A stretch of 64,000 nt of DNA from Sphingosinicellaceae bacterium. Lineage in GTDB: Bacteria; Pseudomonadota; Alphaproteobacteria; Sphingomonadales; Sphingomonadaceae. Location of the stretch: the NCBI GenBank assembly GCA_019285715.1, contig CP079108.1, positions 1,441,001 through 1,505,000 of the forward strand, given 5' to 3'. The notes beneath the pieces were generated by a model that saw nothing but the letters and a program-made list of their open reading frames with translations, was not told the origin of the DNA and ran no database searches. Position numbers and translations under genes: made by a program. This document shows, piece after piece, positions 36,284 through 46,189 of the stretch (positions within the stretch are counted from its first letter, which is position 1; each line of letters begins with the position of its first letter).

Positions 36284-38161
36284 ATGAGAATCCTCGCGCT
36301 CGCCGTCCTGCTCGCCGCCCCTGTCGTCGCGCAAACCCCACTCCCGACGATGACGCCCGACATCGCCGGCCCCGCGTTTACCTCGCCGGCCGCGACACTC
36401 AACTACCAGCGCCGCGTGCTGATGATCCCGATGCGCGACGGGGTGAAGCTGTACACCGTCGTCGTCGTGCCCAAGGGCGTGACGCGCGGCCCGATCCTGC
36501 TGACCCGCACCCCCTACAACGCCGACAAGACGACCAGTCGCACCGCCAGCCCGAACGTCGAGGCGATCATGCCGATCGCGGACAAGGAGTTCGTCGAGGA
36601 CGGCTATATCCGGGTCTACCAGGACGTCCGCGGCAAGCATAAGTCGGAGGGCGACTATGTGATGACGCGGCCGCTGCGGGGGCCGCTCAATGCCACAAAG
36701 GTCGACCACGCCACCGACGCCTACGACACCATCGACTGGCTGGTGAAGCACGTGCCGGAATCGAACGACCGGGTCGGCATAATCGGCTCGTCCTACCCGG
36801 GCTTCACCTCGCTGATGGCGCTGATCGACCCGCACCCGGCGCTCAAGGCTGCCGTGCCGCAAAGTCCGATGGTCGACGGCTGGATGGGCGACGACTGGTT
36901 CCACAACGGCGCGTTCCGGCAGTCGAACTTCGACTATATCGCCGGGCAGACCGGGGCCAAGGACGACGATACCGCGGTCTCGACCGGGGTCGCCGACAGC
37001 TATGCGTTGTACCTGCAGTCGGGGTCGGCGGGTGACTACGCGCGCAAATACGGCATCGATACCCTACCGTTCGCGCGCAAGCTGATGGAGCACCCCGCCT
37101 ACGACGCGTTCTGGCAGGGGCAGGCGGTCGACAAGCTGCTCGGCCTCCGGACGCTGACGGTGCCGACGATGCTGGTCGTCGGCCAGTGGGACCAGGAGGA
37201 CAGCTACGGCGCGCCGGCGGTGTGGCGGGCGCTGCAGGCCAAGGCGGGCGACAAGCTGCACCTCGTGATCGGGCCGTGGCGGCACAGCCAGGTCAATTAC
37301 GACGCCTTCAACCTCGGGCCGCTGAAATACCCGACCGACACTGCGACCAGCTTCCGCCGCGACGTGATGAAGCCGTTCCTCGACCAGTATCTGAAGGACC
37401 CGGCGCCGGTGGTGGCGACGCCGCGCGTGCTGACCTACGAGACCGGCGTCGATGTCTGGCAACCCAGTTCGCAGTGGCCACCTGCAGACATGACCCCGAC
37501 GCCGATCTACCTCGCCGAAAGGGGCGGGCTGAGCTTTGTGGCTCCAGCGAAGGCGGGCAGCGACTCCTACGTCTCCGACCCCGCCAAGCCGGTGCCTTTC
37601 GTGCCGCGGCCGGGCAACATCGGCGACACACAGGTGTGGAAGCCGTGGCTGGTCAGCGACCAGCGCAATGTCTCGACCCGCACCGATGTGCTGACCTACG
37701 TGACCCCGGTGCTGACCAAGGCCGTCCACATCGCCGGTGCGCCGCTGGTCGACCTCAACGCCAGCACGTCCGGCACCGACAGCGACTGGGTGGTCAAGCT
37801 GATCGACGTCTACCCGGACGAGATGCCGCAGGCGGAGCTGTCGGGCTACCAGCTGGGCATTGGCATGGAGATCTTCCGGGGCCGTTATGCCGCCAGTTTC
37901 GAGCATCCACAGGCGCTGACGCCAGGCAAGCCGGTGCGCTACCGTTTTGCGCTGCCCAACGCCAACCACCGGTTCCTGCCGGGCCACCGCATCATGGTGC
38001 AGGTCCAGTCGAGCTGGTTTCCGCTGTACGACCGCAACCCGCAGAGCTTCGTACCAAACATCTTCAATGCCAGGCCGGGCGACTATCACGCCGCGACGCA
38101 GACGGTGCTGCATGGCGGCAGCACGGCAAGCGCGGTGATCCTGCCGATCGTTCCGGACTGA
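36284..38161 (+). CDS. CocE/NonD-family hydrolase (S15 X-Pro peptidase-like)
   Basis: A 625-residue exported esterase or peptidase. Residues 1-16 are a signal peptide (ILALAVLLAAPVVAQ). The nucleophile is in GSSYPG (Ser170), the acidic residue probably in VGQWDQEDSYG, the histidine in GPWRHSQ; the C-terminal jelly-roll domain (about 430-620) is complete. Homologs include glutaryl-7-ACA acylase, cocaine esterase and X-prolyl peptidases, so substrate remains open. Confidence 0.9.
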   Translation: MRILALAVLLAAPVVAQTPLPTMTPDIAGPAFTSPAATLNYQRRVLMIPMRDGVKLYTVVVVPKGVTRGPILLTRTPYNADKTTSRTASPNVEAIMPIADKEFVEDGYIRVYQDVRGKHKSEGDYVMTRPLRGPLNATKVDHATDAYDTIDWLVKHVPESNDRVGIIGSSYPGFTSLMALIDPHPALKAAVPQSPMVDGWMGDDWFHNGAFRQSNFDYIAGQTGAKDDDTAVSTGVADSYALYLQSGSAGDYARKYGIDTLPFARKLMEHPAYDAFWQGQAVDKLLGLRTLTVPTMLVVGQWDQEDSYGAPAVWRALQAKAGDKLHLVIGPWRHSQVNYDAFNLGPLKYPTDTATSFRRDVMKPFLDQYLKDPAPVVATPRVLTYETGVDVWQPSSQWPPADMTPTPIYLAERGGLSFVAPAKAGSDSYVSDPAKPVPFVPRPGNIGDTQVWKPWLVSDQRNVSTRTDVLTYVTPVLTKAVHIAGAPLVDLNASTSGTDSDWVVKLIDVYPDEMPQAELSGYQLGIGMEIFRGRYAASFEHPQALTPGKPVRYRFALPNANHRFLPGHRIMVQVQSSWFPLYDRNPQSFVPNIFNARPGDYHAATQTVLHGGSTASAVILPIVPD

Positions 38162-38245
38162 GGCAAAATCGTCGCGTCCGGGCTATGGCTGTCGTAATTC
38201 CGACACGCTAGAGACGCGCGATCTTAGCTTTTCGTTGGAGTTTGC

Positions 38246-40324
38246 ATGCGCCGTTTTACTCTGCTCGCAGCCGCTGCGGTGATCGCGCTGACCGGTGCTG
38301 CACCGGCCGCGGCAATCCGCAAAGGCGTGCATCCCGTTGCCGCCGCCGTCGCTTCGGCAAAGAAGCCGATGTACGGCGACTTCGGCGTTGATCTTGCAGG
38401 CATGGACCGCAGCGTCGCGCCGGGTGACGACTGGGGCCGGTACGTCAACGGCACCTACATCAAGAACCTGGTGATCCCTGCCGACCGGTCGAACTACGGC
38501 ATGTTCACCAAGCTCCGGGACCTAAGCCAGGAGCGCACCCGCTCGATCATCGAGACGGCGGCGGCCACCAAGGCGGCCCCGGGCAGCGAGGCGCAGAAGG
38601 TCGGCGATTTCTACGCCAGCTTCATGGACGAGAAGGCGATCGAGGCGAAGGGGCTGACCCCGCTGGCCCCGCGGCTTGCAGAAATCGCAGCGATCAAGGA
38701 CCGCGGGGCGCTGGCGCAGGCATTCGGCGACGCCAGCCGTGACGGCGTCGACGTGCCGATCGGAATCGGCCCGCAGCAGGACCTCAAGAACCCCGACATC
38801 TACTCGGTCTATGTCGCCCAGGGCGGCCTCGGCATGCCCGACCGCGACTATTACCTCGACGACAAGAATCCGAAGTTCGCCGAGGTCCGGGCCAAGTACC
38901 AGAAGTACATCGTCGACATGCTCAAGCTCGCCAACATCCCGAACGCCGAGGCGCGCGGCAAGGCGATCTACGACCTCGAGGTCAAGATCGCCCAGGTCCA
39001 CTGGACCAAGGTCGAGCAGCGGCAGGTCGACAAGATGTACAACCCGGTGGCGCGTACCGAGATCGACGGCAAGTATGCCGGTGTCGACTGGACGCCGCTG
39101 CTCACCGCCGCCGGCGTCGCCAGCCGCCCCGAGCTGATTGTCACCAGTCCGAGCGCGATCAAGGGCGCAGCGAAGCTGATCAAGGACGAACCGCTCGACA
39201 CTTGGAAGGACTACCTGACCTTCCACACGCTCGACCGCTGGGCGCCGATGCTGCCCAAGGCGTTCGTCGATACCAAGTTCGCCTTCACCGGCACCGTCCT
39301 GTCGGGCCAGCCTGAGAACCAGCCGCGGTGGAAGCGCGGTGTCGACGCGACCTCGAACGCGCTCGGCGAGGCGGCGGGCAAGCTGTACGTCGCCAAGTAC
39401 TTTCCGCCCGAGGCCAAGGCCAAGGCCGACGAACTCGTCCGCAACATCATCGCGGCGATGGATAACCGCCTCGCCAACCTGACGTGGATGGACCCTAAGA
39501 CCAAGGCCGAGGCACGCGCCAAGCTGGCGGTGTTCACCCCGAAGATCGGCTACCCCGACAAGTGGCGCGACTATTCGAATTTGAAGGTGGTGCGCGGCGA
39601 CGCGCTCGGCAACGCGATGCGGGCGGCGCGCTTCGACTACCAGCGCGAGGTCGACAAGATCGGCAAGCCGATCGACCGCAGCGAGTGGGGCATGACCCCG
39701 ATGACGGTCAACGCCTACGCCAACCCGCTGTGGAACGAGGTCGTGTTCCCCGCTGCGATCCTGCAACCGCCATTCTTCGATCCGAACGCCGATCCGGCGG
39801 TCAACTACGGCGGCATCGGCGCCGTCATCGGCCACGAGATCAGCCACCACTTCGACGACCAGGGCCGCAAGTTCGATAAGCACGGGGCGTTGGCGGACTG
39901 GTGGACGCCCGAGGACATCAAGCGCTTCACCGCGCTGACCGACAAGGTCGTCAAGCAGTACGCTGCCTACAGCCCGCTGCCCGGCCTGCACGTCAACGGC
40001 GAGCTCACGCTCGGCGAGAACATGGCCGACCTCGCGGGCATCAACGTCGCCTACGACGCCTATCACAAGTCGCTGAACGGCAAGCCCGCGCCGGTCATCG
40101 ACGGCGTCACCGGCGACCAGCGCTTCTTCCTCGGCTTCGGGCAGATCTGGCGGCAGAAGTACCGTGATGCCGCGCTGCTCCAGCAGACCACCACCGACCC
40201 GCATACCGCAGGCTTCCTGAGGCCGAATGTCGTGCGCAACCTCGATGCCTGGTACGCGGCCTTCCCGTCGAAGCCGGGCGAGGCGCTTTACCTCGCACCG
40301 GCTGATCGGGTGAAGGTCTGGTAA
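38246..40324 (+). CDS. M13-family metallopeptidase (neprilysin-like)
   Basis: A 692-residue exported zinc peptidase. A signal peptide covers about residues 1-24 (FTLLAAAAVIALTGAAPAAA). The zinc motif is HEISHHFDDQGRKFD (His at 530), with the third ligand in LGENMADLAG; NAYANPLWNEVVFPAAILQ, the substrate-binding block, is intact. It is expected to be periplasmic and cleave short peptides. It stands alone between CocE-like hydrolase and folP. Confidence 0.94.
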   Translation: MRRFTLLAAAAVIALTGAAPAAAIRKGVHPVAAAVASAKKPMYGDFGVDLAGMDRSVAPGDDWGRYVNGTYIKNLVIPADRSNYGMFTKLRDLSQERTRSIIETAAATKAAPGSEAQKVGDFYASFMDEKAIEAKGLTPLAPRLAEIAAIKDRGALAQAFGDASRDGVDVPIGIGPQQDLKNPDIYSVYVAQGGLGMPDRDYYLDDKNPKFAEVRAKYQKYIVDMLKLANIPNAEARGKAIYDLEVKIAQVHWTKVEQRQVDKMYNPVARTEIDGKYAGVDWTPLLTAAGVASRPELIVTSPSAIKGAAKLIKDEPLDTWKDYLTFHTLDRWAPMLPKAFVDTKFAFTGTVLSGQPENQPRWKRGVDATSNALGEAAGKLYVAKYFPPEAKAKADELVRNIIAAMDNRLANLTWMDPKTKAEARAKLAVFTPKIGYPDKWRDYSNLKVVRGDALGNAMRAARFDYQREVDKIGKPIDRSEWGMTPMTVNAYANPLWNEVVFPAAILQPPFFDPNADPAVNYGGIGAVIGHEISHHFDDQGRKFDKHGALADWWTPEDIKRFTALTDKVVKQYAAYSPLPGLHVNGELTLGENMADLAGINVAYDAYHKSLNGKPAPVIDGVTGDQRFFLGFGQIWRQKYRDAALLQQTTTDPHTAGFLRPNVVRNLDAWYAAFPSKPGEALYLAPADRVKVW

Positions 40325-40328
40325 TCAC

Positions 40329-40475
40329 TACCCTCCGCCTTCAAGGGGGAGGGACCGGTCGCCCTTCGGCGACCAGGGAGAGGGCAGGGAGGGGACAATC
40401 GGAATGAGCGGCCCCCGACCCCTCTCCCTGGTTGCGAAGCCGCAACCTGTCCCTCCCCCCACGGGGGGGAGGGTG
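40329..40475. repeat. Extragenic palindrome, family B
   Basis: A compound element made of ACCCTCC, a CGGTCGCCCTTCGGCGACC hairpin, GGGAGAGGG, and a second half that mirrors it (CCCTCTCCCTGG ... TCCCTCCCCCC). It ends at the folP start and also appears, with different length, at 51804-52006; a partial copy lies at 36214-36245. Confidence 0.7.
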
Positions 40476-41249
40476 GTCCCGCGCATCCTCGGCATTCTCA
40501 ACGTCACCCCCGACAGCTTCTCCGACGGCGGTCGCCACGCCGCGCCCGACGCTGCCCTCGCGGCCGCCCGCGCGATGATCAACGCCGGCGCGGCCATGGT
40601 CGACATCGGCGGCGAGTCGACGCGCCCCGGCGCTCCCCCGGTCTCCGAAGCCGAGGAGATCGCGCGCGTCGCCCCCGTCCTCGAGCGCCTGACCGGCAGC
40701 GGCATCCCGTTCAGCATCGACACTCGCAACGCCGCGGTCATGGCGCGCGCCGTCGATGCCGGGGCGGCCATGGTCAACGACGTCTCCGCCCTGACCCACG
40801 ACGCGCGCGCCCTTCCGGCGATCGCCCGGCGCAATTGCGATGTCGTCCTGATGCACATGCAGGGCACGCCCGCGACGATGCAGGTCGCGCCGCACTACGA
40901 GGACGTCGTCGTCGAGGTCCACGCCTGGCTCGTCGAGCGCATCCGCGCCTGCGTCGCCGGGGGCATCGCTCGCTCGCGGATCGTCATCGATCCCGGTATC
41001 GGCTTCGGCAAGACCGTCGAGCATAACCTCACCCTGCTGCGGGGCCTGTCGCGGTTCCGCGATCTCGGCTGCCCGGTGATGCTCGGTGCGAGCCGCAAGG
41101 GCTTCATTGGCGGGCCGGTGGAGGGCCGCCTGCCGGGGAGCCTCGTGCTCGCCGTGCATGCGGCGGCGCAGGGCGTGAGTTGGGTGCGGGTCCACGACGT
41201 ACCCGAGACCTTGCAGGCGCTGCAGGTCTGGGCGGCCCTCAACCGCTAG
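40473..41249 (+). CDS. folP: Dihydropteroate synthase
   Basis: Joins pterin pyrophosphate to p-aminobenzoate in folate synthesis. The signature blocks LGILNVTPDSFSDGG, VDIGGESTRPGA, SIDTRN, DPGIGFGKT and LGASRKGF are all present. I place the start at GTG 40473, which precedes LGILNVTP by few residues and leaves 258 codons. An ATG at 40404 is open in frame but its first 23 codons lie inside the family B repeat and read as low-complexity proline-rich residues; both are possible. Confidence 0.92.
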   Translation: MVPRILGILNVTPDSFSDGGRHAAPDAALAAARAMINAGAAMVDIGGESTRPGAPPVSEAEEIARVAPVLERLTGSGIPFSIDTRNAAVMARAVDAGAAMVNDVSALTHDARALPAIARRNCDVVLMHMQGTPATMQVAPHYEDVVVEVHAWLVERIRACVAGGIARSRIVIDPGIGFGKTVEHNLTLLRGLSRFRDLGCPVMLGASRKGFIGGPVEGRLPGSLVLAVHAAAQGVSWVRVHDVPETLQALQVWAALNR

Positions 41250-41300
41250 CGACCTCCCGCCACGCTGGCACCGCCGCGCGAGCCGCCCTAACTAGCGAGA

Positions 41301-42641
41301 ATGGCAGACACCAACTCCCTCGGCGGCCGGCTTTCGCGTTACGCCAAGGTCGGCAGCACCGGCCTCGGCCTCGCCGCGCAAATGGGCGCAGCGCGGCTGT
41401 TCGGCGGCGACGTCGACAAGGCGACCGGAGCCGCGCAGCTTCGCGCCGCGCTTGGCGGGCTCAAGGGTCCGGTGATGAAGATTGCGCAGATCATCTCGAC
41501 CATCCCCGACGCGGTGCCGCCGGAATACGCAGCCGAGCTGTCGCAGCTCCAGGCCAACGCGCCGTCCATGGGCTGGCCCTTCGTGAAGCGGCGGATGAAG
41601 TCCGAGCTCGGCCCCGACTGGGAGGCGAAGTACCTGAGCTTCGAGCATGAGGCTGCCGCCGCCGCGTCGCTCGGGCAGGTCCACCGCGCGGTCGCGCTGG
41701 ATGGCCGTCGGGTCGCGGCCAAGCTCCAGTATCCCGACATGGCGAGCGCGGTGGAAGCCGACCTCGGCCAGCTCGACCTGCTGTTCGGGCTCTACAAGCG
41801 CTTCGACAAGTCGATCGACACCGTCGAGATCCATCAGGAACTCGCGGACCGGCTGCGCGAGGAGCTCGACTACGAGCGCGAAGCGAAGCACCTCGGTCTG
41901 TATCGCGACATGCTCGCGGGCGAGGCCTCGACGCACTTGCCCGAGGTGCTGCCCGAACTCTCGTCGCGCCGCCTGCTGACGATGACCTGGCTCGACGGCA
42001 GCCCGCTGCTCGACTTCAAGGGTGCCGACCTCGAGACCCGCAATCGGATCGCCAACAACCTGTTCCGCGCGTGGTACCTGCCGCTCCACCACTTCGGGAT
42101 CATCCACGGCGACCCGCACCTCGGCAACTACACGGTGCGGGACGACCACTCGATCAACCTGCTCGATTTCGGCTGCATCCGGGTGTTCCCGCCGCGTTTC
42201 ATCGGTGCGGTCGTCGACCTGTACCGCGCCATCGGCAACGGTGACGAGGCGCTGGCGGTCGATGCCTTCGAACGCTGGGGCTTCACCGGCCTCAGCCGCG
42301 AGATCATCGACACGCTGCTGATCTGGGCGAAGTTCCTGTACGGCCCGCTGCTCGACGACCGCGTCCGGGTTATCGACGCCAGTGGCAACCCCGCCACTTA
42401 CGGCCGCGAGACGGCACAGGCGGTCCACCGCCGCTTGCGCGAACTCGGCACCGTGACCATCCCGCGTGAGTTCGTGTTCATGGACCGCGCCGCTATCGGG
42501 CTCGGTGGCGTGTTCATGCACCTGAAGGCCGAGCTCAACTGGTACGCGATGTTCAACGCCATGATTGCCGACTTCGACGAAGCGAAACTTGCCGAGCGGC
42601 AAACGGCGGCGTTGGCCCGTGCCGGGCTTGGTACGGTCTAA
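41301..42641 (+). CDS. ABC1/UbiB-family atypical kinase
   Basis: A 446-residue member of the ABC1 (ADCK/UbiB/COQ8) family. The N-terminal KxxQ-type motif is MKIAQI, followed by the AAAASLGQVHRA Ala-rich loop, the catalytic HGDPHLGNY and the metal-binding LLDFGCIR. Members support ubiquinone synthesis or lipid handling by an unusual ATPase activity. No transmembrane tail is visible. It lies alone; no ubi gene is next to it. Confidence 0.9.
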   Translation: MADTNSLGGRLSRYAKVGSTGLGLAAQMGAARLFGGDVDKATGAAQLRAALGGLKGPVMKIAQIISTIPDAVPPEYAAELSQLQANAPSMGWPFVKRRMKSELGPDWEAKYLSFEHEAAAAASLGQVHRAVALDGRRVAAKLQYPDMASAVEADLGQLDLLFGLYKRFDKSIDTVEIHQELADRLREELDYEREAKHLGLYRDMLAGEASTHLPEVLPELSSRRLLTMTWLDGSPLLDFKGADLETRNRIANNLFRAWYLPLHHFGIIHGDPHLGNYTVRDDHSINLLDFGCIRVFPPRFIGAVVDLYRAIGNGDEALAVDAFERWGFTGLSREIIDTLLIWAKFLYGPLLDDRVRVIDASGNPATYGRETAQAVHRRLRELGTVTIPREFVFMDRAAIGLGGVFMHLKAELNWYAMFNAMIADFDEAKLAERQTAALARAGLGTV

Positions 42642-42705
42642 GGGGCTTCCCCGAACGTAAAGCTTTGCTATGAAGCTTTGGGGGCACGTGCTCCACAGGT
42701 GGTCA

Positions 42706-42864
42706 ATGTCCGAAGATTTCGAGATCGTCGCAAGCGAGTTGCCCCACGATGGTGCGGCGGCTGAACATGTTCACACCTACGAGCGTTTTATGGCTGCGAT
42801 GAAATGGGGCGTCGTGGTGCTTGCCGTCCTGCTCATCCTGCTGGCGGTTTTCCTGGTCCGCTAG
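42706..42864 (+). CDS. aa3-type cytochrome c oxidase subunit IV
   Basis: A 52-residue protein of the bacterial aa3 oxidase subunit IV family: a short acidic N-terminus (MSEDFEIVASEL), the HVHTYERFMAAMKWG helix start and one membrane segment (VVVLAVLLILLAVFLV). The real start is the ATG at 42706; an upstream in-frame ATG at 42670 adds 12 unrelated residues. The large oxidase subunits are elsewhere. Confidence 0.85.
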   Translation: MSEDFEIVASELPHDGAAAEHVHTYERFMAAMKWGVVVLAVLLILLAVFLVR

Positions 42865-42886
42865 AGACCGGCTCTTGGGAGCGATG

Positions 42887-44017
42887 ATGCGGATTGCAGT
42901 TTTGCGCGAGACCGAAGCCGGGGAGGCGCGCGTCGCCGCGACCCCGGAAACGGTAAAGAAGTTGATTGTGCTCGGGGCGACTGTCGCGGTCGAGGCCGGG
43001 GCTGGGGCCGGAGCCAATATCGCCGACCAGCTTTACACCGACGCCGGTGCCACTGTCGGCGACCGCGCCGCGTCGATAGCCGATGCCGACCTCATTGTCG
43101 GCGTGCAAGGCCCCGCCGCCGATGCATTGCCCGGGCTCAAGTCCGGCGCCGTGCTCGCCGCGATCCTGTCGCCGTTCGCCGACCGCGCCCGCATCGACGG
43201 CTATGCCGCCGCCGGCATCGACGCGCTGGCGATGGAGTTCATGCCACGCATCACCCGCGCCCAGTCGATGGACGTGCTGTCGTCGCAGTCCAATTTGTCG
43301 GGCTACAAGTCGGTGATCGACGCCGCGGAGGCTTATGGTCGCGCCTTCCCGATGATGATGACCGCCGCCGGCACGATCAGCGCGGCGCGCGTCTTTGTCA
43401 TGGGTGTCGGCGTCGCGGGCCTGCAGGCGATCGCAACCGCGCGGAGGCTCGGGGCGCTGGTATCGGCAACCGATGTCCGCGCTGCGACCAAGGAACAGAT
43501 CGAGAGCCTCGGCGCCAAGGGCATCTTCGTCGAGAAGGTCGCCGGCATCCAGGGCGAGGGCACCGGCGGCTACGCCACGGAAATGTCCGACGAATACAAG
43601 GCGGCGCAGGCCGAGCTGGTGTCGAGCCACATCGCCAAGCAGGACATCGTCATCACCACCGCGCTGATCCCGGGCCGCCCCGCGCCGCGACTGGTTTCCG
43701 ACGCCCAGCTCGCGACGATGCGTCCCGGCTCGGTGCTGGTCGACCTCGCGGTCGAGAGCGGCGGCAACATCGAGGGCTCGCGCCCCGGCGAGGTCGTCGA
43801 GGTCCACGGCGTCCGCATCATCGGCCACAAGAACGTGCCCTCGCGCCTCGCCGCCGACGCCAGCGCTCTCTATTCGCGCAACGTCTATAATTTCATCGCG
43901 GCGTTCTGGGACAAGGACGCCGGCAAGGTCGTGTGGGCGCCGGACGACGAGATCGTGAAGGGCGTGACCCTGACGCGCGGCGGGGTTGTGGTGCATGAGC
44001 GGTTGCTGGCAGCGTGA
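42887..44017 (+). CDS. pntAA: NAD(P) transhydrogenase alpha subunit, part 1 (NAD-binding)
   Basis: The 376-residue soluble NAD(H)-binding domain of proton-translocating transhydrogenase (domain I). Conserved PntA blocks: AVLRETEAGEARVAATPE, SSQSNLSGYKSVIDAA and a Rossmann motif in VMGVGVAGLQAIATARRLGA, then SDVR-type region LVSATDVRAATKEQIES. The split form (pntAA, pntAB, pntB) is typical of alphaproteobacteria. The ATG at 42887 has GGGAG five bases upstream. The stop is followed by a small exported-protein gene before pntAB. Confidence 0.95.
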   Translation: MRIAVLRETEAGEARVAATPETVKKLIVLGATVAVEAGAGAGANIADQLYTDAGATVGDRAASIADADLIVGVQGPAADALPGLKSGAVLAAILSPFADRARIDGYAAAGIDALAMEFMPRITRAQSMDVLSSQSNLSGYKSVIDAAEAYGRAFPMMMTAAGTISAARVFVMGVGVAGLQAIATARRLGALVSATDVRAATKEQIESLGAKGIFVEKVAGIQGEGTGGYATEMSDEYKAAQAELVSSHIAKQDIVITTALIPGRPAPRLVSDAQLATMRPGSVLVDLAVESGGNIEGSRPGEVVEVHGVRIIGHKNVPSRLAADASALYSRNVYNFIAAFWDKDAGKVVWAPDDEIVKGVTLTRGGVVVHERLLAA

Positions 44018-44022
44018 GGGTG

Positions 44023-44442
44023 ATGGTCGCCTCAATCGTGGCGGCTACGATGCTTACGCACTCGGGGGCGGCGTTTGCCGCTGCGCAGTTCCAGCCGACG
44101 GAAGTGCACCAAAGGCCGTGCAACTACGGTCAGGATGATGCGCGTCGCATCGATTTCATGGCAGCGTTTCAAGCCGCAACGCGTGCCGAGCTCGAGCTCT
44201 GCGGCAAAGAGCGTAGCGTGAAGGTTGACGGGCTTCGTCTCGAACTGGAGAGGATCGTCGTTCGCGCGCAGCGACGAAACCCGGACGTCAACTTGACGAC
44301 CCTTGAAGCGCGCAGTGGCACCGAAGTCTGTCACATGACTGGTGACACTTTCGCCGCGTGCGAGGGCGACCAGTCTGTGAAGGTCGCGGCGTTTGCCGAG
44401 GCCATGAGTGTGCTCCGCGATCAAGTTAAGAAATGGCGGTAA
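44023..44442 (+). CDS. Exported protein of unknown function inside the pnt operon
   Basis: A 139-residue exported protein, signal peptide about 1-22 ([19 protein letters not shown]). The mature part has four cysteines (RPCNYGQ; ELCGKE; EVCHMTG; AACEGD) and no recognised domain. It lies between pntAA (6 bp upstream) and pntAB (4 bp downstream). A GTG at 44014 in the same frame overlaps the pntAA stop. Its base composition is slightly less GC-rich than the pnt genes. It is not part of transhydrogenase; it may be a recent insertion or an operon-specific periplasmic partner. Confidence 0.7.
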   Translation: MVASIVAATMLTHSGAAFAAAQFQPTEVHQRPCNYGQDDARRIDFMAAFQAATRAELELCGKERSVKVDGLRLELERIVVRAQRRNPDVNLTTLEARSGTEVCHMTGDTFAACEGDQSVKVAAFAEAMSVLRDQVKKWR

Positions 44443-44446
44443 TCAA

Positions 44447-44758
44447 ATGGAACACCTGATCCCCCAGCTCTCGGTCTTCGTGCTGGCCTGTTTTGTCGGT
44501 TATTATGTCGTTTGGTCGGTGACGCCGGCCCTGCACACGCCGTTGATGGCGGTGACTAATGCGATTTCTTCGGTGATCGTGGTTGGTGCACTGATTGCGG
44601 CGTCGGCGGCAGCGGGCGGCTCCGAGATTTCGAAGTGGCTCGGGCTGATTGCGGTGGCGCTCGCCTCGGTGAACATCTTCGGGGGCTTCGCGGTGACCCA
44701 GCGGATGCTCGGAATGTACAAGAAGAAGGACCGCAAGGTCCCCGCAGCGAAGATTTGA
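44447..44758 (+). CDS. pntAB: NAD(P) transhydrogenase alpha subunit, part 2 (membrane)
   Basis: A 103-residue membrane subunit with three hydrophobic segments ([57 protein letters not shown]) and the family ending [11 protein letters not shown]. It forms part of the proton channel with PntB. The ATG lies 4 bp after the exported-protein stop. Confidence 0.95.
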   Translation: MEHLIPQLSVFVLACFVGYYVVWSVTPALHTPLMAVTNAISSVIVVGALIAASAAAGGSEISKWLGLIAVALASVNIFGGFAVTQRMLGMYKKKDRKVPAAKI

Positions 44759-44768
44759 GGGGCGGCAC

Positions 44769-46184
44769 ATGCATGAAGCTTTAGCCGCGACGCCCGCCTG
44801 GGTCCTGCTCGCCTACCTCGTCTCGGGGGTATTGTTTATCCTCGCGCTGCGCGGCCTGTCGTCGCCTGAGACCAGCCAGCAGGGCAACCGCTTCGGCATG
44901 ATCGGCATGGTCATCGCCGTCGGCACCACCCTGATCGAGCACAATGTCGGCCTGCCGCTGATCATCGGCGCCATCGCGATCGGCGGCGGCGTCGGCTATT
45001 ATATCGCGCGCCAAATCAAGATGACCGCGATGCCGGAGCTCGTCGCGGGCTTCCACAGCCTCGTCGGCATGGCCGCAGTGCTGGTCGGCGTCGCGGCCTA
45101 CCTGAACCCCGCCGCGTTCGGCATTCTCGATCCCGTCACCGGTGACATCGCGACCGTCAGCCGCGTCGAGATGGGACTGGGCGTCGCCATTGGTGCGATC
45201 ACCTTCTCGGGGTCGGTCATCGCCTTTCTGAAGCTGTCGGGGCGCATGTCGGGCGCGCCGATCCAGCTGCCTGGCCGGCACATCATCAACCTCGGCATCC
45301 TTGCCGCGATCCTGATCCTGATCGGCGTTTTCGTCACCAATTCGGCGCCGCTGATCTTCTTCCTCATCGTCGGCCTCAGCTTTGCCATCGGCTTCCTGCT
45401 GATCATCCCGATCGGCGGCGCGGACATGCCGGTCGTGATCTCGATGCTCAACAGCTATTCGGGCTGGGCGGCGGCGGCGATGGGCTTTACGCTGCAGAAC
45501 TCGGCGATGATCATCACCGGCGCGCTGGTCGGTTCGTCGGGCGCGATCCTGAGCTACATCATGTGCACCGCGATGAACCGCAGCTTCATCAGCGTCATTG
45601 CAGGTGGCTTCGGCGGCGACAGCGGCCCCGCAGTCAAGGGCGATGCCGTCGAGCGGCCGTGGAAGCGCGGTTCGGCTGAGGACGCCGCGTTCATCATGAA
45701 GAACGCCGAGAGCGTCATAATTGTCCCCGGCTACGGCATGGCGGTCAGCCAGGCCCAGCACGCGCTGCGCGAGATGGGCGACCTGCTCAAGAAGGACGGC
45801 GTCAGCGTCAAATACGCGATCCACCCGGTCGCGGGCCGCATGCCGGGCCACATGAACGTCCTGTTGGCCGAGGCCAATGTGCCGTACGACGAGGTCTTCG
45901 AATTGGAGGACATCAACGGCGAGTTCGCGCAGGCCGATGTCGCGTTCGTCATCGGTGCCAACGACGTTACCAACCCCGCCGCCAAGACCGACAAGACCTC
46001 GCCGATCTACGGCATGCCCGTCCTCGATGTCGAGAAGGCCAAGACGGTGCTGTTCGTCAAGCGCAGCATGGGCGGCGTCGGCTACGCGGGGGTCGACAAC
46101 GACGTGTTCTACATGGACAACACCATGATGCTGCTCGCCGACGCCAAGAAGATGGTGGAAACGATCAACAAGTCGCTGGGGTAA
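44769..46184 (+). CDS. pntB: NAD(P) transhydrogenase beta subunit
   Basis: The 471-residue beta subunit: about 9 membrane helices in the first ~270 residues, then the NADP-binding domain III with VPGYGMAVSQAQHALREM, HPVAGRMPGHMNVLLAEA and VIGANDVTNPAA. With PntAA and PntAB it uses the proton gradient to make NADPH. It lies 10 bp after pntAB and 5 bp before sodC. Confidence 0.96.
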   Translation: MHEALAATPAWVLLAYLVSGVLFILALRGLSSPETSQQGNRFGMIGMVIAVGTTLIEHNVGLPLIIGAIAIGGGVGYYIARQIKMTAMPELVAGFHSLVGMAAVLVGVAAYLNPAAFGILDPVTGDIATVSRVEMGLGVAIGAITFSGSVIAFLKLSGRMSGAPIQLPGRHIINLGILAAILILIGVFVTNSAPLIFFLIVGLSFAIGFLLIIPIGGADMPVVISMLNSYSGWAAAAMGFTLQNSAMIITGALVGSSGAILSYIMCTAMNRSFISVIAGGFGGDSGPAVKGDAVERPWKRGSAEDAAFIMKNAESVIIVPGYGMAVSQAQHALREMGDLLKKDGVSVKYAIHPVAGRMPGHMNVLLAEANVPYDEVFELEDINGEFAQADVAFVIGANDVTNPAAKTDKTSPIYGMPVLDVEKAKTVLFVKRSMGGVGYAGVDNDVFYMDNTMMLLADAKKMVETINKSLG

Positions 46185-46189
46185 ATCTG

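Noticed and set aside
38522-40204. A 560-codon minus-strand frame opposite the M13 peptidase.
   Set aside because: No recognisable family; the peptidase on the plus strand is complete with its HExxH motif.
40404-40472. ATG start of folP at 40404.
   Set aside because: Its first residues fall in a palindromic repeat and are low complexity; kept only as an alternative.
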